Assembly (NCBI GenBank): GCA_012932865.1
Contig: SAXG01000002.1
Span: forward strand, 248,001-312,000
Source of the DNA: Amylostereum areolatum
Lineage: Eukaryota; Basidiomycota; Agaricomycetes; Russulales; Stereaceae
Direction: 5' to 3'
Length of the DNA stretch: 64,000 bases
Under the pieces are notes generated by a model. The model was not told where the DNA came from, searched no databases, and saw nothing but the letters and a program-made list of their open reading frames with translations. The position numbers and the translations under genes are program-made. Position 1 is the stretch's first letter. Each line of letters opens with the position of its first letter. Of the stretch, positions 10,876-21,210 are shown piece by piece.

Positions 10876-13461
10876 ATGTTTCGCTCCACCATCCCAGCAC
10901 TCCTCCTTCTTTCCCTCACCCCTCGGGTAGCTCTCGGCGCGCTCTACCAAAGCCCTTCGGCCGCTGCTTCCAAGCTCGCCACCACTTCCTATGACTATGC
11001 CATCATCGGTGGTAAGTCAACGCATCCCCTACGCGCTATATCGCAGTACTCACTTCGTTGTAGCTGGTGCTGCTGGAGGTGTTTTGGCGAACCGGTTGTC
11101 AGAGGACTCCACGAAGAAGGTGCTTCTGTTAGAAGCGGGCAGCAGGTGCGGTCTCCTTTGACTGACTCGAAGAATGACGTCCTGATCTCGAGGATACAGC
11201 GACTATGAGAGCCTCTATGCTCAGGTTCCTTGGTTCGCTCCTGCTCTTACCGGCTCTGATTCTGTGAGCCAAACAACCCTTAGCTTGATCGTGTCTTTCT
11301 TCTCACGCCTTCGCCTCTCAGGACTGGCAATTCAAAACCGTCGAACAATCCGGATTGAACGGTCGAGCCATCGACTATGCTCGCGGACGTGTTCTTGGAG
11401 GATCTACCACCATCAGTGCGGATTTCCCAACTCGGTCATCTGTCTCCGCTAATCCTCGCCAACAGACTACATGATTTGGACGCGTGGCTCCCAGGATGAC
11501 TACAATCGTTGGGCGAAGGTCACCGGCGACTCTGGATGGTCTTGGTCCTCTGTACAGCCTTACTTTAACAAAGTCAGTCCAATTTCCTCGCTCGACCATT
11601 GTGCTCGCTAACTCGGCCACCCCAGATTGAGAATTTCACTGCGTCCGCCGATCACCATAATACCACCGGCCAATATGACCCCGCTATCCATAGCAAAACT
11701 GGTACGTACAATCTTTCCATGACAACGTTAATGCACCATTAATCAGAGAACAGGGGCGGTCGGGATAAGCTTGCCCGGTCAATCGTTGCTAACCGACAAG
11801 CTCGTGTTGGACGCACAGAAGGAACTGGCTTCGGACTTCCCCTTCAACCTTGACTACAACTCTGGAAACATGCTTGGCATCAGTACGTACTCCCGCTGTT
11901 TACATTCACGGGTCGTAAATTGACGATCCTTCAGGTTGGACGCAGTTTGCTGTACGTGTTTAGACATCGTTTCCGACACCCGTTGTCCTGACATTGCGCG
12001 AAGGTTGCCGATGGCGCCCGCTCCAGCTCTGCCAGAGATTACATCGCCCCCGCCCTTAGCAGGAGCAACCTCGACGTTATCGTCAACGCCCAGGTGACCA
12101 AGCTTTGCAGGACCGGCACTGGCAAGACTGGCTTGCCCGCCATTCGCGGCGTCGAATTCGCGCCGTACGGTAACTCTACTGGTGCGCGAATTTCCCCTTT
12201 CTCGATTCTCAGTTTAAACTGACGGTGTTCGAAGCCCCTCGTTCATTCGTCAAGGCCAACAAGGAAGTTCTCCTCTCCGCTGGAGCAGTGTCTTCCCCCC
12301 ACCTCCGTGAGTTGTTATAATCGTGCCCGAATGTAATACCTTGCACTTGCTGATCCTAGAACCAAGTCCTTCTCTCTGGCATCGGTCCTGCCGCGCAAGT
12401 CACTTCCCTGGGTATCAAATCCATCGTCGACCTTCCCGACGTTGGCCAGAACCTCCAAGTAGGCTTATACGTCACATACACTTGTTGCGATCTTAACAAC
12501 GTTTCCCCAGGATCACCCTCTGTTGACATCTCCTTACACCGTCACTTCGAACAACACCTTGGATAATCTCTCTCTGGACGCGGACTACGCCGTCCAGCAG
12601 CTGAACCTTTGGCAAACCAACCGTACGGGCGACCTCGTCCTCGGCGCATGCAACCAGTGGGGCTGGGGTAGACTTCCGAGCAACGCGCCGATCTACAAGA
12701 CTGTGACATGACCCCAGTGCGGGAGCCTACATCCCCTCACTACCAACTCATCTTCACGGTGAATGCCACTCTCTCTGGGACTCGAACTCAAGCTGACTGT
12801 CCATTCTAGGACGCCTTTGTCGCCTTTGCAGGTGCCGGCGCTCCCAGCGGACATTACTTCACGCTCTTCAGCAACCTGTACTCCCCCGCGTCTCGTACGT
12901 ACTTTTTCTCTCGCGTCTACCCGCCTGATTATGGTCTCTCACCTCCACATTCTAGGCGGCAACATCACCCTCACGTCCTCCGACCCCTTCCAGGCGCCGC
13001 GGATCAACCCCGGCCTGCTCAGCAACCCCTTCGATCTGTACACGATGCGCGAGGCCCTCAAGACCGGCCGCAAGTTCATGAACGCGACCACGTGGGACAG
13101 CTGGATCGTAGCCGAGTACGGCGACTTCGCGGCGGCGCAGACGGACGCCCAGATTGAGGCGTACATCAAGGCGAACGCGCTCGTGGTCAACCACGTCGCG
13201 GGAACCGTCGCCATGGGTAACTCCAAGGCATTGAAGAAGGGCGCCGGTGCGCTCTACTCCAACCTCACCGTGAAGGGCGTGGAGGGTCTGCGCGTCGTCG
13301 ACGCATCCGCTTTCGTACGTGCATGCTTTCATTGCCTACTAGTGCGTGAGAAGCTGACCGACGACGGTTCCTCTTAGCCCTTCATCCCCGCGTCGCACAC
13401 CATGGCGCCGACGTACGTTATCGCCGAGCGCGCGGCCGACTTGATCAAGGCTGGCTTGTAA
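10876..13461 (+). CDS. Secreted GMC oxidoreductase (aryl-alcohol oxidase / dehydrogenase type)
   Basis: FAD enzyme that oxidises alcohols and, if an oxidase, supplies H2O2 for lignocellulose attack. It starts with a signal peptide (MFRSTIPALLLLSLTPRVALG). More than ten ~50-nt introns interrupt the gene. The ADP-binding fold DYAIIGAGAAGGVLANRLSE crosses the first intron, then VLLLEAG, RVLGGSTTI, DYMIWTRGSQDDYNRW, RDYIAPALSRSNLDV and LLLSGIGPA. The C-terminus has the active-site His region VVNHVAGTVAMG and the second conserved His in PFIPASHTMAPTYVIAERAADLI. HVAGT replaces the usual HPxGT. Two +1 frame breaks occur close together: the in-frame TGA at 12709, after which DPSAGAYIP continues in another frame, and the CCCC at 12733-12736, after which HYQLIFT continues. 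The gene is either mis-assembled here or recently inactivated. Confidence 0.88.
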
Positions 13462-13933
13462 CGATCTGACTCTGGTTGTCTCGGTTCGGTTTCCTCCTCT
13501 CGAGTCGTGGTTTCTGATTCGCGGACTGTGGTGTGCACATACGGCGCTTCATAATTGTTGTTCGAATAATCAATGTACGTAGCAGTTCCCGCCCCCCTAT
13601 TATTATTATCCCTCTCGCTACCCACCTACCCACATCGCTATCTCTTCCTTTTCCCCAATTCCCTCTTCGGATATACTCGACTCCCAGCAGAACTCGCCCC
13701 CACACTCCTTCGTCTCTCCGCTCTCTTCGTACTTGCTTTCGATGCCACTTTCCCATCCGGGTTCTCTGTGTCCAGCGCAATCATCGTTTTTTTCTCTCGT
13801 CTCGTCTTAATCTTGGGCTTTTGGTAGGGTTTTGGTGGTTTCGCACTTGCACGCCGACGAGGTGTTTCTTATCTATTCGTTGTGACTACGTACTACAGCT
13901 GTAATATGTGCCAATAACATCCAAGTCGGATTA

Positions 13934-14247
13934 TCAGTCTACGACTCTGGCAGCGAAGTGTAGCATTGAAGGCCTTCTGGATCCCTGGAACGCCGCACGT
14001 CGCGGTGGTACGCGGTAGCAGCACATGGTACTCTCCCAGAGGCAGACGCGGATGAACTCGTCAAACCCTCGTACCTCGGGATCCTCGCATCTCCACTCAT
14101 CTGCACATGGCAAAAGTTCGGGTACTTTTGCCTCGATGACATCATCCTTGGCGGGATCGAAGCTCCCCTGTAGACTGTGGTCCACCCGTTACGGAAAGGT
14201 ACCTGGCATGGGCCATGTACATGACGGACGGTGTGAAGGTCATGCAT
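13934..14247 (-). CDS. Possible small protein of unknown function
   Basis: I do not recognise this. An ATG at 14247 (MHDLHTVRHVHGPCQ) could splice over a very short 35-nt interval (gtacct...ctacag) into a frame reading GSFDPAKDDVIEAKVPE, CADEWRCEDPEVRGF and EFIRVCLWEST, ending at 13934. The acidic, cysteine-containing stretch looks protein-like, but the intron is shorter than the others here and codon bias is weak. It could equally be 3' flanking sequence of the convergent neighbours. Confidence 0.25.
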
Positions 14248-14791
14248 CGGAAGCTCCTGCGCAAGCACAGTAGCTTCCAATCAGTCTAACCCTTTGCAAA
14301 CGACGAAGAACCCTCTCGCGGTACCGTGCAAGTGAAGGCGCCCACGCTGCGACCCGGCCAAACTTTCATCTCATCCTTGCAGCACATGTTTCCGAACTCT
14401 CCCCGGTTCTCCAAGTCAAATCCAGCCAGATTTTCCGGATCAGCTGTTCCTCTCTCTGTTCCTCCGTACGTATCCCCCTACAGCAAGAAAACATTATGAC
14501 CCTCGCGAAGAATACATTAGCACGTACAGCACGTCGACGCGCACAGTCCGTTCCAACGGGGTCGTCCACCCTCCGGAACTTTTGCCTTTCGTCCCACGTG
14601 AAAGAGCCCCCCCTCCCATTCAAATGGTCAACTGTAAGATGAGAGCACATCGGGAGAGGCTGCCATCCCGGGCGCGTCCACCTGACTTCACCTGAGTCCC
14701 CATACCCCGTCACTCCACCTTCTCGCGTCAACGCCCCCACACCTTCGAGTTAAAGTTTCGATCAGCCGCCACGGGCGTTCCACGCTCTCGT

Positions 14792-16514
14792 TCAGGGCAT
14801 GCCCATGCGCACGACCGTCGCGCCGCCCGTGTTCCCGTCGAACGTGAAGAAGTTCGCGAGCGGCGCCTCGCGCGCGCCTAGCGCCTTCAAGATGTCCTGC
14901 GCGAGCATGCCCCCGACCACGGCACACACGGGTGCGAACTCGTGCACGGCCAGTGACAGCGAACGCTTCTGTTCGGATGCAGTGATTTAACGTTCGTTCG
15001 CCCGTTCGGGGATTCGAAAGAGGGGACGGGGGAGGAAGGGTGGGACGCACTGGAGCAGACCGCGTGGCACAGCAGAGATGAACTGCTTGTTCGCGCCCGC
15101 CCGCGTGAGGAGCTCGTTCGCGATCGCCTCGAGCTCGTCCACGTGAGACGGGTCCCCCGGGAGCGTTCCTTGGTGCAGACTCTGGAATTGCCACACCGCT
15201 AAAAAAGAAAGGGAAAAAAAGAGCGTCGTCAGGATCGGGGTTCCGTCGCGGGATATGCACGAGGTGTGCTGAGGACGAAACCGTTACCTAGGATGGCGAA
15301 GACGATCGCCGGGTTGAGCTCCTTCGTCTGTCGGCGGCTGAGCGAGGCCCAACTGTGCTGGAGCGCGGTCTCGAGCGGGACGTAACTCGCGCGCGCTTTG
15401 ACGTTCTTGACCCCGTCCTTCGTCGCGCCTGCCCGGTCACTATCCCCACGCCGCGTAAAAATACCCCACAATGGAAAAGAACGCGTCGTCAGAGACGCGG
15501 TGGGAGCGTTCGGTGGTTTAAAAAAACACGCACGGTGCGATGTATTCGTGGGTCAAGAGGTCGCAAAAGATGTACCCCAGAACGCCATACGTCCCGCCGA
15601 AGTACAAGGGGATGCTCTGCCGACGGCAGGCCGCGTTCATCCTGATCTGGCGCCACGCAAACGACCGCGTCAATGACAAAACTAGCCGAGGAGGTGGGGT
15701 GGGAGGGAAGACAACGCACAAAGCTGTCCTTGTCCGAGTCAGTCACGCACACGAGATCGACGCCTCGCACGAGCGCGTCCAGATTTCGCTCTTCGAGCAC
15801 AGACGCGTCCGACACGGTCTCGACAACAACGAGCGGGTTCAGGCCCTCGATGCGCGCCTTGGCCGCGTCCACACGCTGTAAACAACAACGCGTCGAGCAC
15901 CACGGTCAGCGACGCGTCCTGAAACCCACAAAAACCACAAGCAAACAATGACCCGACCTTTTTCCCGACGTCCTCGTCCCTGAAGAAAAAGCCCGCACCG
16001 AGGTCCTCCTCCTCCACATCCACGCCGTCCACGACCACGAGCTTCCCGACGCCGGCCAGAACGATATTTTTGATCGTCTCCGTCGCCGTCCCGCGGAGAT
16101 GAACGACCATGATCGTCGCATTGCGCATCCTGCCGTTCGAACGCGTCCATCCGGGCGAGGACGAGGAAGGAGGCCAGAGACCGTCAGTTCCATGTGGTAC
16201 TACGCTCGAATCGAGACCGGTGGTGGGAGGGAGGGGGGAGGGGCGGGCCGCGGGGATGACGGATGACTTGCCTCTGCTGGGCCTCGAGACCCCATAGTCG
16301 GATCTGCCGATCATACACGGCCGCTTCATCTGCACGCGCATCCGACGCGCAACCGGTCCAAATACGAATTCAGCAAACACGTTCCCCCGCCGGTCAGCGC
16401 AAGCCACACAATCACAAGACATGGAAAACCACAGAGCGCCAGAAACGGTTGCGCACCTTCCGTGATCTGGACGGGCGCGGTTTTGCTGCCTGCATCTGCG
16501 TCGTGCAGCGACAT
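14792..16514 (-). CDS. AOS1: SUMO-activating enzyme E1 subunit AOS1 (SAE1)
   Basis: Half of the heterodimeric SUMO E1; works with UBA2 in the nucleus and carries the adenylation-domain half without the catalytic Cys. The start MSLHDADAGSKTAPVQITEG is followed after an intron by the family signature EAAVYDRQIRLWGLEAQQR, then MRNATIMVVHLRGTATE, NIVLAGVGKLVVVD, LNPLVVVETVSD, VDLVCVTDSD, IRMNAACRRQSIPLYFGGTY with GVLGYIFCDLLTHEYIAP, and the C-terminal FAPVCAVVGGMLAQDILKAL and NFFTFDGNTGG. One intron uses a consensus GC donor (AG|gcaagt). The splice between ...QFISAVPRGLLQ and SLAVHEFAP does not close in frame with the best donor (gtgcgt); a weaker donor after ISA works. The window also holds a SUMO protease gene ~12 kb away. 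Confidence 0.9.
16143..16271 (-). other. GC-AG intron in AOS1
   Basis: The donor reads CAGAG|gcaagtc, a perfect GC-type consensus, and the acceptor is tcgaacggcag. Splicing here joins ...LEAQQ-R-MRNATI, the conserved E1 sequence. Using the GT four bases further on would put the next exon out of frame. The intron end position is approximate. Confidence 0.65.
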
Positions 16515-17359
16515 TTTCGGTGTGTGCGTATGTACTTTTGTGTGCGGCTCGCAAATTTTGGTAAAAGGTAGGGAGATTGAGAGGATTGTGTAGCAGAGGT
16601 CGTTCGGAGCGACAGAGACGGAAGGAACAGCGAAGCGTGAGCGCGTCTGCGAAACGCGCCGCGCTCCCCGGCCCGCCCGGTCCCCTCGTCACTCCACCCC
16701 CACAGACCCCCACGCGCGGACTTCCCAAAGGTCTCAAGTTCTCAAATTCAAAGACGAAGTCTTGCAGCTGCTTGCGGCTGACCATTTCGAGATGCTCTTC
16801 GCTATTATAAACAAAGTTAACCGACGATCCGGCGGAAGATGGCCCATCTCAGATTTCGCCAACGCGACGAACGCCCGACTCGAACCGGTGAATTCGCACG
16901 ATAGTACAGTAGAGTACATAATGATACACTTTTATCGAAATAGAAAGAAACCCCGATGTGAAGAGAGCGGTAGTACTACAGACAGCATGTTCGGTGCGGA
17001 AGCGGAAGCGGAAGGGAGTCAGAGTAGGAGTACAGGATCCGGATAGTAATAGGAGTGGAGGAGAAAGGGGGTATAAACAAGGCAAGTAGTACTTACATTC
17101 CAACGAAATAAAGAGAGAACCCACGAAAGCAAGGACAAGGAGCAGAAACCGACAAAGTGGGAAAAACAGGCAGGCGAGAGAGACCGGAGTGTATGACTAT
17201 AGAGAATAGAATGATAAATGGAGTGTGTGCTCGACCGTTCCAGTCCTGTCCAGCAGACGCAGAAAAAGGGAGTGGGGGTGGCCCGGCCCAGCAAAGCACT
17301 GGCATGAGTCGTAGACGTGGGTGTGAACGTCCGAGTCGGCCACGACCATGACGATGGCC
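16515..17359. other. Intergenic: AOS1 promoter and 3' flank of the transcription factor
   Basis: No supportable coding exon. Long pyrimidine/purine-biased tracts (~17000-17200) yield hydrophobic chance frames. No repeat unit stands out. Confidence 0.55.
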
Positions 17360-20300
17360 TCATGTCCCGAGCATCTGCATCCCATCTCCACTCGACGTCC
17401 CGTCGCGGTCGTCGTCCAATCTACCCGAACCGAACGCCCCGTGAGTCAGCGACAGGATCCGAAAACACGCAACGAGCACCACCCACAGGATAGTTACGCT
17501 CAATTTCCGACAGGATCGACAAAAAGTCCCCTGTGTGCGAGGATGATCAGGCCCGCGTCCGTGAGGGGAGAGAGGGAACGAAACGACTGACAGAGGTAGG
17601 CATGTGCTCGCGCCGCCGTCGCAGGCGCCGTCTCCGCCTTGCGCACCGCGTCCAATAGCGTCGACGCCACGAACCGGACCTTATGTACCTGCAAAGAATC
17701 AAACGAACCGCGCGGGTTAGATGTCCCAGTCAGTCATAGTCCGTCCCCCCAATCGCGACAAGGGAAGGAAGTCGCAAGACTCACCAACGACGGCCCATTG
17801 GTCGCGATCGATTGTATAGGGATGCTGCGAGCGACAGTTAGAACTCCCACAGGACCGGAAGGGAAACAGGGGTGGGGGTGGGGGAAGCCACCGATATACT
17901 TATGCAAGATATTCAATAGATCGCTCGCGACCGCCTCCCGATCGTCCGCGATGCGTTGCTCGTCGTTGCTGCCCCGGATGGAGGTCACGAGCTCGTCGCG
18001 GTACTGCTCGATGACGAACCGGACGAGCTGCTGGGTGACGTACATGTTCGCCTGCATGACGAGGAACGGGTTGAGCGCGTTTGCGCGAGACGCGTTCGGG
18101 TTGTCGAAAAAGTCCTTGACCTCCGCGAACGTCGCCTGCCGGAATCCCCGCGCCGCCGTACTCGGATCGGCAGCTGCGACTGCCCGCCGTGCGTCTGTTT
18201 CAGCCGGAGGGGCTCGGGCGTGTGCATGAGGGCGGACATGATGCGCGTATGCAGCGACTGCACCTCTTCCAAGCGCGCGGTCGCGTACTGGCCCTGCGGG
18301 GGCGAGCGCTTGTCCACCCGGATGCGCACGAGGATCTCACCGAGGAGCGCGAAAATGCGCGTGATGTAGTTTAGGCCCGAGACGAGCGACGTCTTCCCGT
18401 GGGGCTGGGGCAGGTACGCGCTCGGGGTGATGCTGGGTATGGGCGGTTAGGTTAGACGAAGAGAAGTCAAGAAGCATTTGCGAGCGTGCGAATGCGGGGG
18501 TGGGGGTGGGGGAAGGAAAACGGATAAAATCAGGAAGAAGTTCGGCGGGGAAACGAAAGGCGACATGGGTCTCACTATTCATCGTCGACCTCTTTGGGAA
18601 AGTGCACCGTGCAGTCTTCGTCCCGAAGACATATCGGGCGACCGAGCAGGATGGACATCGATTTGTCCGCTGCGTGGGTGTAGGGTTAGGCTCAGGGGGC
18701 CGACGGGGTCACGGGGGACGGACGCACCTCCGAAGAGCAGCCAGAATGTGCGTCGGCGGACTTCGCATTCGATGAAATCGAGTCCTTCGTACGAAGCTTC
18801 CTCGTGCATGCGGAGGGTGACCGCGATATGAGCCGCTTCGCCAAAGGCCGCGTGCTGTGTCGCATCGTGGCCTTCACAAAAATGGTAAACGCAATCGCTG
18901 GGAAGGAAACGGCATGAGGGGAAAGGACCGATCGGAAAACAAGGGGGGAGGGGACCCGATTTGCTCACAAGTACCGAATGACGACGTGCGTGGATGTGGG
19001 GGGATCATAGGACGCGACGGATATGTGGCGGCTGGCTTCGTGGCAAGTTTGGGCCATTTTGCGGACGGCGTGACGTTCCATGGGGAGGTACGACCGCGGG
19101 AGCTGTACGAGCGTGGACGCGACGGTCGACATGACGAGTGCGAAAAAGAGCGGGTCGCGTTCTTCCCTGCGAGCGTGCAGGTCTGCCATAGTAGGACGGC
19201 TTGTGCACGCAGGGCGTGAGAGGGTACACAAAGTCGAAAAAGAGGGCAATGATGAGCATGATGGTGTCCCTCGGCGCGATGTCCTCCAGTCGATGGGGGC
19301 GGTAGTAGTGGGAGAGCTGAGGGAAGGCATTCTGCTGGGGGATGGCTTGGTGTTGGCGGTAGGACCAGTTGTGGAGGGGATAGGTGCTGAACTGGTCGGG
19401 GGAGGTGGGGAAGGGGTGACGCGAGTCGTCCGGGAGACAAGAAGAATCGACGGAGGTGAAGGAGGGCGTGCTGATGGAAGGGAAGTGGGGGTGGAAGGTG
19501 TCGGCGGTGATTGCGTACTGGGACGGAGGTAAGGAGCGGTTGAGCGCGCCAGGGGAGATGGAACCGACGTTCAGCGACTGCTCGAGGAAGCTGGGAGCAG
19601 AAGGAAGACCGGGAGGCGTGGAAGACGCGGTAGAGAGGTTGGGACTGCGTGCGGCGGAGGCGGAGGTGGGGGAGACGGGGGGCTCGTTTCCCTCCTGCAA
19701 TGACGCGGCGGCAGCGGCGGCGGCGGCCTCTTGAAGACGCCTCAGATATCTGCGGACGAGTGAGAGCGTGAGGAGATGGGGATAAGACGGGAGGCAAGGG
19801 ACGAGAAAGCACGGACAGATTGGGAGGACCGCGCTTTTTAGGCTGGTACTCGTAGGTGCAGGGGATGCCGAGGGCGATGCAATGCTTGCAGGAGGACTGG
19901 GGATCGTCGGGATTCTCGCGCGCGCACCTCACCTTGCGTGCACGACACGCGTCGCAGCCTGGTGAATCGCGAAAAACGCGTCAGAAAGAGGTGCGGAGAG
20001 CGGGGGAAAGGGCGAAGACTTGCTCTGCGATTGCCGCCTGGATATGGCATAAATAGGTCAGCGTGGGGCGTATACGGGAGAAAAAAAAGGACGAAGAACA
20101 TGGGGAACGCGAACGTGCGTGGAAAGACCAGAAAGGTGAGGAAGATGGAGGTAGAGAGAAGGAAGGGAGAGCGGGAGGGAGGAGGAGGAGGAGGAGGAGG
20201 AGGAGGAGGAGGAGAGGTAGATGGAGGAACGTCGGAGAAAGGGCGAGAGAGTGATCGGAGGCGGGGAATGCGGGGGTGTGAGACAGGGGGGAAAGTGTGG

Positions 20301-20400
20301 GGACGACTTGCTTTCTCTTGACCTTGACGTCGTCCTTTGAATTGGGCACGCTGTCGTCCGATCCCGACTCTACTTCCTTCTTTGGACGGGCGGCGGGCAT
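17360..20400 (-). CDS. Zn2Cys6 transcription factor with fungal-specific middle homology region
   Basis: Nuclear DNA-binding regulator. The ATG at 20400 begins MPAARPKKEVESGSDDS. After an intron comes the binuclear cluster CDACRARKVRC ... CKHC ... GIPC (C-x2-C-x6-C-x12-C-x2-C-x6-C), then EYQPKKRGPPN and, after another intron, the linker LYLRRLQEAAAAAAAASL. A long Ser/Pro/Thr region precedes the Fungal_trans domain (DIAPRDTIMLIIALFFDF, VYHFCEGHDATQHAAFGEAA, VRRRTFWLLFG, MSILLGRPICLRDEDC). The C-terminus (LSILSEIERNYP, then LDDDRDGTSSGDGMQMLGT) ends at 17360. Two frame breaks are visible: +1 at the CC of 19186-19187 (SYY to ADLHARREERD) and a net -1/+2 change near 18185-18200 (LRLKQTH to AADPSTAARGF). 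I cannot assign a named regulator or target pathway. Confidence 0.85.
20178..20213. repeat. (GGA)12 microsatellite
   Basis: Twelve uninterrupted GGA units, inside the first intron of the transcription factor gene on the template-sense side (CCT on the coding strand). It may be length-polymorphic and lies within a wider purine-rich tract. Confidence 0.9.
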
Positions 20401-21210
20401 GGTGGGCGGGAGGGAGGAGACCGGGGGGGGGGGGGGAGAAATAGAGAGGGAAAGAGGGGGGCGGGGGCAGGCGGGGGCGACGGAAGCGGGGCAGCTACCG
20501 ACCGGGCCCTTAAGAACTTTGTGCTGCACACACGCTCTCGACTCCAACGAGAAAAGAGAGGAGAGAAAACGAGAGACGTGGTTGGCCGGTCACGCGCTCC
20601 CAGAGTCCCTCCCAACTCATCTCCCTCGGCCAATCCTCGCCTTCCTTCTCCCTCCTCTCCCTCCTCCTCCTCTCCCTCCTCTCCCTCCTCTATTCTTCCT
20701 CCTCCTCCTGTGTATTCACGTCTACCGCCTCGTTTGTAGCTAATTAAACCAATAAACATCATCAGTGACATTCTGTGTTCCGATCCGCCCATCGCCACCA
20801 CGGCCAGGGCACCTCCAGGCTCCCAACGATCATGTGTACAACCACCCTCGCCCGAGGTCGCCCAGTCCGCTTCCTCGCACAACTGCCTCCGCTGCCAACA
20901 TCGGCTCCATCTTGCCTGACCTCTGCCTGACTCCCCATCTCGGTCTCTCTTGTTCTCGTTCCTGTCTCCCTCGACTGCCATACAACCTCCCGGTCCACCC
21001 AGGGTTCACGCACCCCGTCCCGTCGGACTTGGCTCACTCGGTCTCGTGGCGACCCCCTTCCCATTCACTTCCTTCGGCCGTACGCATGGCTCCCGTAGGT
21101 ATAGTCATCGTTCGCTCCATCTATGGCTAGTCTACGTTCAATACATCCTCTCGATTACTATCCAACCACACCCCCTTCAACTTCCCCCGTTCGGGGTGGT
21201 CAGTCACTAA
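20401..21210. other. Intergenic: transcription factor promoter and 3' flank of PPR-like gene
   Basis: Dominated by purine/pyrimidine-biased tracts (G14 at 20423 and CCT-rich sequence at ~20640-20715). Open frames here are compositional. No gene seen. Confidence 0.6.
20423..20436. repeat. G14 mononucleotide run
   Basis: Fourteen consecutive G (C14 on the coding strand) 23 bp upstream of the transcription factor start codon, in its probable 5'UTR. Runs like this are often mis-sized in assemblies and can form G-quadruplex structure. Confidence 0.9.

Noticed and set aside
12709..12711. Programmed +1 frameshifting or stop-codon readthrough at TGA in the GMC gene
   Set aside because: Other breaks in the window do not occur at stop codons or share a slippery heptamer, so a common recoding signal is not supported.
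16143..16785. Minus-strand 348-codon frame covering 15739-16785
   Set aside because: It reads through AOS1 introns; only its parts that match E1 motifs are exons.
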